This document shows positions 6,653 through 10,743 of a stretch of DNA of 10,743 nt, piece by piece; position 1 is the first letter of the stretch, and every line of letters begins with the position of its first letter. A program made the position numbers and the translations under genes. The stretch covers positions 114,812-125,554 of the forward strand of contig MU646788.1 of the NCBI GenBank assembly GCA_026770585.1, read 5' to 3'. Below the pieces are notes generated by a model. That model was given only the letters and a program-made list of their open reading frames with translations. It had not been told where the DNA came from and did no database searches. Source of the stretch: Baffinella frigidus (Eukaryota > Cryptophyceae > Cryptomonadales > Baffinellaceae).

Positions 6653-9600
6653 GTATGGCTGGTCTCTCTTCCATGCTCGATGCTGGTCGATCCATGGGTG
6701 CTCCAGGGCTGATTCCCTGGTTCTTTTGGCAGCGCCGCTGACATTGCGGCTCAGAAGGCCGGGCTTCCGACGCTCAACTTTATGAAGCTGCAGCAGGGGG
6801 GGGAGTCCGCCGTGGCCGCGCGTCAGGGTGCGCCCCCCGCTCTCCGCGACTTGTTTTAGTGGGTGCCCCTGGAATCGTCATTGCGTAGTGTGCCAGAGGA
6901 AAGGCCGGGAGGACAGGAGCAGTTGTGACAGACGAAGAAGACGGCAGACAGAGCGATCAGGGCTCGCTCGAGTGTCGACGCACCAGATGCATACTGATCT
7001 GTACTGCCGAGTTGAAAGAGGCGGAAAGGTTTGGGGCGCTGACTTCTCGTTGGGACAGCCTAAACCCCCTCCCCCGGTGGCAGCATCGGCGCGACGGCTG
7101 TCAGCGCAGCCTCCACCGTCAGGGCTGACGCAGGGGAGCAACACGGCGCGCGTCGCCCGGGTCTGCCTCCCCCTACCTTCAAAGCCTAAGAGCCTACCAT
7201 CATAATTTGTCTTCCCCTACCATCAGAATCTAAGGGCCGCAGCACACCCCATCATACCGCGCCCTTGGTATCAACCAGTCAGGAGGGGGGCAGGCTCCTC
7301 TCGGGCTCCTTCTCCCTTCCATCAGGATCTAAGAGCCTGCCATGATATTCTGTCTCTGCCTACCATCAGAATCCCAACAGCCACACCACGCCTCATCACC
7401 ATGCCGTACCCACACACGGATATTAACCAGAGTCAGGAGGGGAGGCTGTACTCGGCCCGATAACCCCGGCATGGTCCCCTGGCATCGAAACTATTCCTCT
7501 CGGACCAGGGGTTTTTTCCTTCCCGGGGCACGCACAGCGTTCACCGGACCATGCTGGCGCGACCCAGGGGGAAGATCCCCTGTGGGCCTCGAACCCTGAA
7601 CTCTGAACCCGAACCCCGAATCTGGCGCTGACAGCACGGCACGGCGCAGGTGAACTCAGGGGCAACCGCAGGGGCGCTCGGCGTCCCCCCTCGACGCGTC
7701 GTCGCGGGGGGCGCGGGGCCATCCAGCACCGCAGCTGCCTACGGCATGCTCATCCCCCACCCGCCTGGTGACGCGCGCTCGGGCAACGGGTCCGCGAAAA
7801 ACATCGTCGGGGCTGCCGCGGTTGGGGGCGGCGCGGGGGGCGGGGGGGGGAGGGCGCATGCGGCGGCGGGGAACCCAGGGGTGGATATTCCGGATAGGGT
7901 GAAGCAGGAGCCCGCGCATCCGCTGACGGCGAGGGGCCCGGTGGCGCAGAAGATGCATGAGCCTGCTGCGAGACAGGTCCTGGCCAGCCCTGCCTGACTG
8001 CCGGTCGGGCGGGACGAAACCACCCAGCGTGTGTACCTGCTCAGTTTAGGGTTCAGGGTTTAGGGGTTGGTGTGGGGGGGTTCCATCCCACACCAGGCTC
8101 CAGAAAATAGACAGTTCCACATGCTCGTTTTAGGGCGGCCCTGCCAGTCGGAACGTTCTCCGAGCAACCAGGAGGGAGAGCGAGACAGATACAGAGCGAG
8201 AGCCGCGACAGAGCGAGGGCGAGCGAGAGCGAGAGCGGGCGCTCAAGATGGCAGCAACAATATCCCCCCGAGGTGTCCGTTTTGTTCCAGGAGATGAGGG
8301 GGGGGAGGTGCATTCAATATCGCACAGAGCTGGCGATCTTTGTTCCGGGAGAGAATTGCGTGCTTTGTTTCGGGAGAGAAAGGGCGAGTGGGAGTTGTCT
8401 TTTGGCGGCTTGACGGATCCTGAGGCTACAGTGTGCATCGCTACTTTCCCGGACGCCTCACGCATGTAGGCAGGTGACACTGACGCCGTCAGTGTTATGT
8501 TTGGGTGTTCGTTTTGGCCGAGAACACAGAGTTGGTGCGAGCGAGAAATGGCGAGTGGGAATTGACTTTTGGTGGGGGGGCAGGTGCCACTGACGGCGAG
8601 AAGAGCATCCGGAGCAGCAGATGCTGTCCCCCCCGGCAGGCCAGCCGCACAGGTGCGTCCTTTTTTCATTTATTTAGACCAATTTTTTTATTTATTTATG
8701 TAGACCAAAACATTTTCCCCTCGTTTTGAGGTTCAAAAAACACATGTGTGATCCCCTTGGAGTTTGTGTTTGCATGCTCGGTTTACGGTTTGGGTTTTAC
8801 GGTGCAACCTGTTGATGATTGCTTCCAGCTGCGGAGTTGGAGCCTCCCAGGAGGGAGGTGGTTTCCACCTCTACCAACCGCATCCCACCTGTACCGCAGC
8901 CCAAAAAGCACCTTGCCGACCCTAGTATAGCACCAAGGCACCTCTGGGTTCCTCAGACCTGTGCCCGCACGTCTCTCCCTGCCCTGAAGGTTGGTTTTGA
9001 GCGTGCGTGCTGAGCGAAGGAGAAACGTGGTGGTGAGTGCGGCTCAAGATGCACCCCAACAAACTTGGTGTTGCGTGTGGCGCAAGACACCCTCTCACAA
9101 CCGTGGTGTTTCGCGTGGCTCAAAACCACCACTAATAAGCGTGGTTATGTTTCGTGTGGCAGAAGTACGATGAGGTCTCGGTAGCAAACGCGTCCGGGGG
9201 GTCCTCGATCCCCCTGACGCCTGCCGCGGCGCTGAAACTCTACATGACCGGCATGACTCTCTACGAACAAGGCGAAATCCTCGACTACCCCCAGGTCGGT
9301 GTTCCCCGTATGATGTTTTTGGAGTTCGGAGTTCCCCGTATAACGGTTTTGGGCGCGGTTTCGGGTTTAGGGTTGTAATGCTGGTTTGAGAGGGCGGGAT
9401 CAGCGGATGGTGGTGTTGCTACTGTTGTCTCCGTGTAGCAGTCAACACTCGCTTCGCCTTCTGTACAACTGTCCCTTCCCGGTTATTTAAATTGAACACT
9501 CGTCCAGATGAAATTCCTAGAGCCTGAACCCGGAAGCAAGTGAAGTGTGCGGGGGCGAACGCGGTCACGCGGACGCCGAAGCCAACTGTCCGAGGTGACT

Positions 9601-10743
9601 GCCTTGCGTTGTACTGTACGCGGCAGTGTGTGGGGGCGACCGCGGTCAAGACACGCCCGACTTCCCACGCCATTTACAACACACCCGAATCCGTGTGGGT
9701 AGTTGGGCTCAGAAAGTGGGTAGTGGGGCTCAGCTAAAGCATGAATCCCGAAGTAGGTGTACTATGTGGGGGCGAATGCGGTGAAGACACGGCCGACGGC
9801 GGACGTGAATGACAACCACGGCTTCGACGATGAGCGCGGCGACTACGTCTGGTAACCCTCCAACCCTTCTGCCTCTTCTGCTTCTTCTTGGGCGTCTTCG
9901 TTATTACTCGCTAGCCTGGAGATGAGTCTCCAGCCTGGAGGTCGGTGATCCAAACGTCTATGCGCTTTGAGACGAGCCCGCTTAGGGTCTCACTGTCATA
10001 ATAAATAAATGACTGACTGACTGACTAACTGACTGACTGTTGATGGGCGTGCAGGCAAAACCACGATCACATTTCCTTCCGCTACGAAATTCTTGGGGTG
10101 CTGGGCAAGGGATCGTTCGGGGTGGTGGCAAAGTGCTACGATTGGCAGACCAAGACCATGATGGCCTTGAAGATCATTCGGAACAAGAAGCGCTTCCATC
10201 ACCAGGCCCTTGTCGAAGTCAAGCTCCTCGAACACCTCAGGTTCTCTCGGAGAGGTTGTCAATTTAATTTTCAATTCATATTGCAGCCCGAAGTGTATTA
10301 TCTCGTTTTTTCTTTTCTCTTTCTCTCTCGGTGTGACCGGGCGCGGCCCTTCAGGGGGGGGTCGGGGCGTCATGGCGGGTTGTTGTTTTGGCGTTTTGGT
10401 GGTAGTTGTGTGGGTGCAGGGGGTAATTTTTGGATGTACACTTTGCAGGGACCACGACAAGGACAACACAGCAGCGATCGTGCACATGCGCGAGTACTTC
10501 TACTTCCGAAACCACATGTCCGATCCCCCCTGCCCCCCTCCTCTCACCCCGCCCCCCCATGCCCCGCGCCACTTGTCCCCGCGCCACTTAGCCCTCACCA
10601 CATGCGCGAATACTTCTACTTCCGAAACCACATGTCCGACGCCCCCCCTGCCTCTGTGTATCTCCCTGTATGGTCCACCCTCTTTTCTCTCACCATATGT
10701 CTCTCACCGAATACTTCTGCTTCCGAAACCACATGTCCGGACC
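6549..10743 (+). CDS. DYRK-family dual-specificity protein kinase, 3' end outside the window
   Basis: Proposed join: 6549-6652, 6733-6827, 7084-7160, 7650-7976, 8900-8989, 9163-9294, 9757-9851, 10055-10240 and 10449-10517, continuing beyond the window. All phases agree. From 9163 on it follows DYRK2/4-like kinases: a DYRK-homology segment ([11 protein letters not shown]), the VYYVGANA...[10 protein letters not shown] linker, the glycine loop GKGSFGVV, the catalytic lysine in ALKII, then [13 protein letters not shown] with the alpha-C glutamate and YFYFRNHM. DYRKs autophosphorylate on tyrosine while folding and then phosphorylate Ser/Thr targets. The activation loop and C-lobe are not in view. 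The Ala/Gly/Pro-rich N-terminus has no recognised domain, and its exons rest on splice signals and phase alone. An in-frame TGA at 6513-6515 supports the start. Confidence 0.75.
6733..6827 (+). CDS. Kinase gene exon 2 (proposed)
   Basis: Preceded by a strong pyrimidine tract and acceptor, CCTGGTTCTTTTGGCAG. Phase 2 entry gives [20 protein letters not shown] and then [12 protein letters not shown], which looks like normal protein. It ends at CAG G|GTGCGC in phase 1. The intron between exons 1 and 2 is only 80 bp. Confidence 0.5.
7084..7160 (+). CDS. Kinase gene exon 3 (proposed)
   Basis: The acceptor CCCCTCCCCCGGTGGCAG enters in phase 1. The exon encodes a Ser/Pro/Arg-rich stretch ([18 protein letters not shown], then NTARVAR) and ends at CGG|GTCTGC in phase 0. 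Phase fits on both sides. There is no domain resemblance. Confidence 0.4.
7161..7649 (+). other. Kinase intron 3 with a 143-bp-period tandem pair
   Basis: Two diverged units start at 7187 (TAAGAGCCTACCATCATAAT) and 7330 (TAAGAGCCTGCCATGATATT), each ending near (A/C)CAG(A/T)CAGGAGGGG. Near the acceptor, 7593-7620 holds AACCCTGAAC-type telomere-like units on the complementary sense. Confidence 0.65.
7650..7976 (+). CDS. Kinase gene exon 4 (proposed), Ala/Gly-rich region
   Basis: An open 109-codon stretch rich in Ala, Gly and Pro, with a glycine run (GGGAGGGGG), between acceptor GGCGCAG and donor CAG|GTCCTG, both in phase 0. An alternative acceptor at 7634 would add five codons. Low-complexity N-terminal regions are common in DYRKs. 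High GC also keeps the other strand open here, so open frame length alone is weak evidence. Confidence 0.45.
7977..8899 (+). other. Kinase intron 4 (or unresolved exons)
   Basis: Holds a short telomere-like run (8044-8065), a GTGTGGG...CCCACAC hairpin (8070-8092), a GAGCGAGA-rich tract (8160-8240) and a direct repeat: GGCGAGTGGGAGTTGTCTTT at about 8384 and GGCGAGTGGGAATTGACTTT at about 8551. Open frames here show no family resemblance. Confidence 0.5.
8900..8989 (+). CDS. Kinase gene exon 5 (proposed)
   Basis: The acceptor CTGTACCGCAG and donor AAG|GTTGGT are both in phase 0, enclosing 30 codons ending ...[10 protein letters not shown] Ser-Leu-Pro segment before the DYRK-homology region is typical of the family. 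The frame is open upstream as far as the acceptor TTGCTTCCAG (8819-8828), so a longer exon is possible. An 18-base stretch upstream resembles the acceptor (CCACCTCTACC against CCACCTGTACC). Confidence 0.5.
9024..9162 (+). repeat. Four diverged units ending at the exon 6 acceptor
   Basis: Units resembling ACGTGGTGTTTCGCGTGGCTCAA recur about every 40-45 bp (about 9025, 9065, 9100, 9138). The last one ends in GTGGCAG, the splice acceptor. Earlier ones have GGCTCAAG or GGCGCAAG at that place. Confidence 0.75.
9163..9294 (+). CDS. Kinase gene exon 6: DYRK-homology segment
   Basis: Encodes [20 protein letters not shown] and [20 protein letters not shown], then DYPQ. This matches the LTPxxALKxYxxxLTxFExxEIxxYP pattern upstream of DYRK kinase domains. 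The acceptor is a CAG-AAG pair (NAGNAG), so the first lysine may be optional. The donor is CAG|GTCGGT in phase 0. Confidence 0.88.
9292..9350 (+). repeat. Tandem pair at the exon 6 donor
   Basis: AGGTCGGTGTTCCCCGTATG... is followed at about 30 bp by AGTTCGGAGTTCCCCGTATA.... The first holds the GT donor. The second has lost the GT (AG-TT). Confidence 0.8.
9540..9665 (+). repeat. Two upstream copies of the exon 7 start
   Basis: TGCGGGGGCGAACGCGGTCA at about 9549 and TGTGGGGGCGACCGCGGTCA at about 9630 resemble the true exon 7 TGTGGGGGCGAATGCGGTGA at 9765. They read CAGANAV and [12 protein letters not shown] against [12 protein letters not shown]. The second has 29 of 33 bases in common with the exon and a CAG just before it. 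Confidence 0.85.
9757..9851 (+). CDS. Kinase gene exon 7: VYYVGANA linker
   Basis: Encodes [20 protein letters not shown] and [11 protein letters not shown]. It corresponds to the (I/V)YFxGxNAxK...NxGYDDxxGDY linker between the DYRK-homology box and the kinase domain. The acceptor CCGAAGTAG is unusual in lacking a pyrimidine tract. The phase 0 entry follows DYPQ directly. The donor is TG|GTAACC in phase 2. Confidence 0.88.
9916..9933 (+). repeat. Small hairpin in kinase intron 7
   Basis: CTGGAGA-TGAG-TCTCCAG, seven perfect base pairs with a 4-base loop, followed by CCTGGAGG. Confidence 0.6.
10008..10039 (+). repeat. TGAC microsatellite before the exon 8 acceptor
   Basis: About eight units of GACT with one CTAACT variant, 15-47 bases upstream of the acceptor AG. 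Each unit contains CTGAC or CTAAC, which matches the CTRAY branch-site consensus. Confidence 0.9.
10055..10240 (+). CDS. Kinase gene exon 8: ATP-binding lobe
   Basis: Encodes [20 protein letters not shown], with [20 protein letters not shown] and [20 protein letters not shown] following. The glycine loop GxGxxG, the ATP-anchoring lysine (ALKII) and the alpha-C glutamate are present. The acceptor is GGGCGTGCAG and the donor is CTCAG|GTTCTC, both in phase 2. Confidence 0.95.
10449..10517 (+). CDS. Kinase gene exon 9: DKDNT...YFYFRNHM (right end uncertain)
   Basis: The acceptor CACTTTGCAG enters in phase 2, restoring the arginine after LLEHL. The exon encodes [20 protein letters not shown] and NHM, equivalent to DYRK 'KDNTxNVxHMxExFxFRNH'. 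The likely donor is AT|GTCCGA (phase 2). Two further copies of this exon end and donor follow downstream, so which one is used cannot be decided here. Confidence 0.85.
10598..10743 (+). repeat. Two downstream copies of the exon 9 end and donor
   Basis: ATGCGCGAATACTTCTACTT and on at about 10600-10640 matches the exon 9 end (10484-10524) with one silent difference in about 40. A third copy at about 10709-10740 has one Tyr-to-Cys change. All three keep ACAT|GTCCG. Confidence 0.9.

Noticed and set aside
8130-8669. 179-codon minus-strand open frame
   Set aside because: Serine/arginine-rich translation of a GAGCGAGA tract with no domain. It lies opposite the kinase gene's intron 4.
9996-10487. 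163-codon minus-strand open frame
   Set aside because: It is the reverse of kinase exons 8 and 9 and their intron. The plus strand carries clear DYRK motifs.
1-10743. CRISPR array, tRNA, rRNA or bacterial operon
   Set aside because: No regularly spaced identical repeats with unique spacers, no RNA gene signatures, and the genes are spliced eukaryotic ones.

Overview
The window looks like nuclear DNA of a GC-rich, intron-rich microbial eukaryote, probably an alga or other protist. Three things point this way: introns with GT-AG ends, plant/alga-type TTTAGGG-like repeats inside introns, and two gene families typical of eukaryotes. The lineage cannot be fixed from this window. A chromerid-like or other algal protist is only a guess. 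The all-GT donors argue mildly against a typical dinoflagellate.

Two genes lie head to head. On the minus strand, a complete DHHC-type S-acyltransferase (palmitoyltransferase) runs from an ATG at 6189 to a TGA at 264-262. I could reconstruct it as eight exons whose splice phases all agree, giving 289 residues. It carries four hydrophobic segments, the Cys-rich zinc-binding DHHC domain, the TTxE motif and a PaCCT-like C-terminal segment. On the plus strand, a DYRK-family protein kinase begins at a probable ATG at 6549 and runs off the right edge. Its conserved part (DYRK-homology segment, glycine loop, catalytic lysine) is certain. Its five N-terminal exons are inferred from splice signals and phase continuity. 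The 359 bp between the two starts would hold a divergent promoter.

Introns make up most of the window and are crowded with repeats: fold-back (MITE-like) elements, minisatellites, degenerate telomere-like arrays and dispersed duplications. The most striking pattern is that many splice junctions occur again as partial, diverged copies inside the adjacent intron. Each copy spans the splice site plus 10-40 bases of the neighbouring exon. This is seen for the acceptors of DHHC exons 3, 4, 5 and 7, the donor of DHHC exon 6, the acceptors of DYRK exons 6 and 7, and the donor of DYRK exon 9. DHHC exon 7 has at least six such upstream copies. This looks like recurrent local duplication of exon-intron boundaries, a possible mode of intron growth or a source of redundant splice sites.
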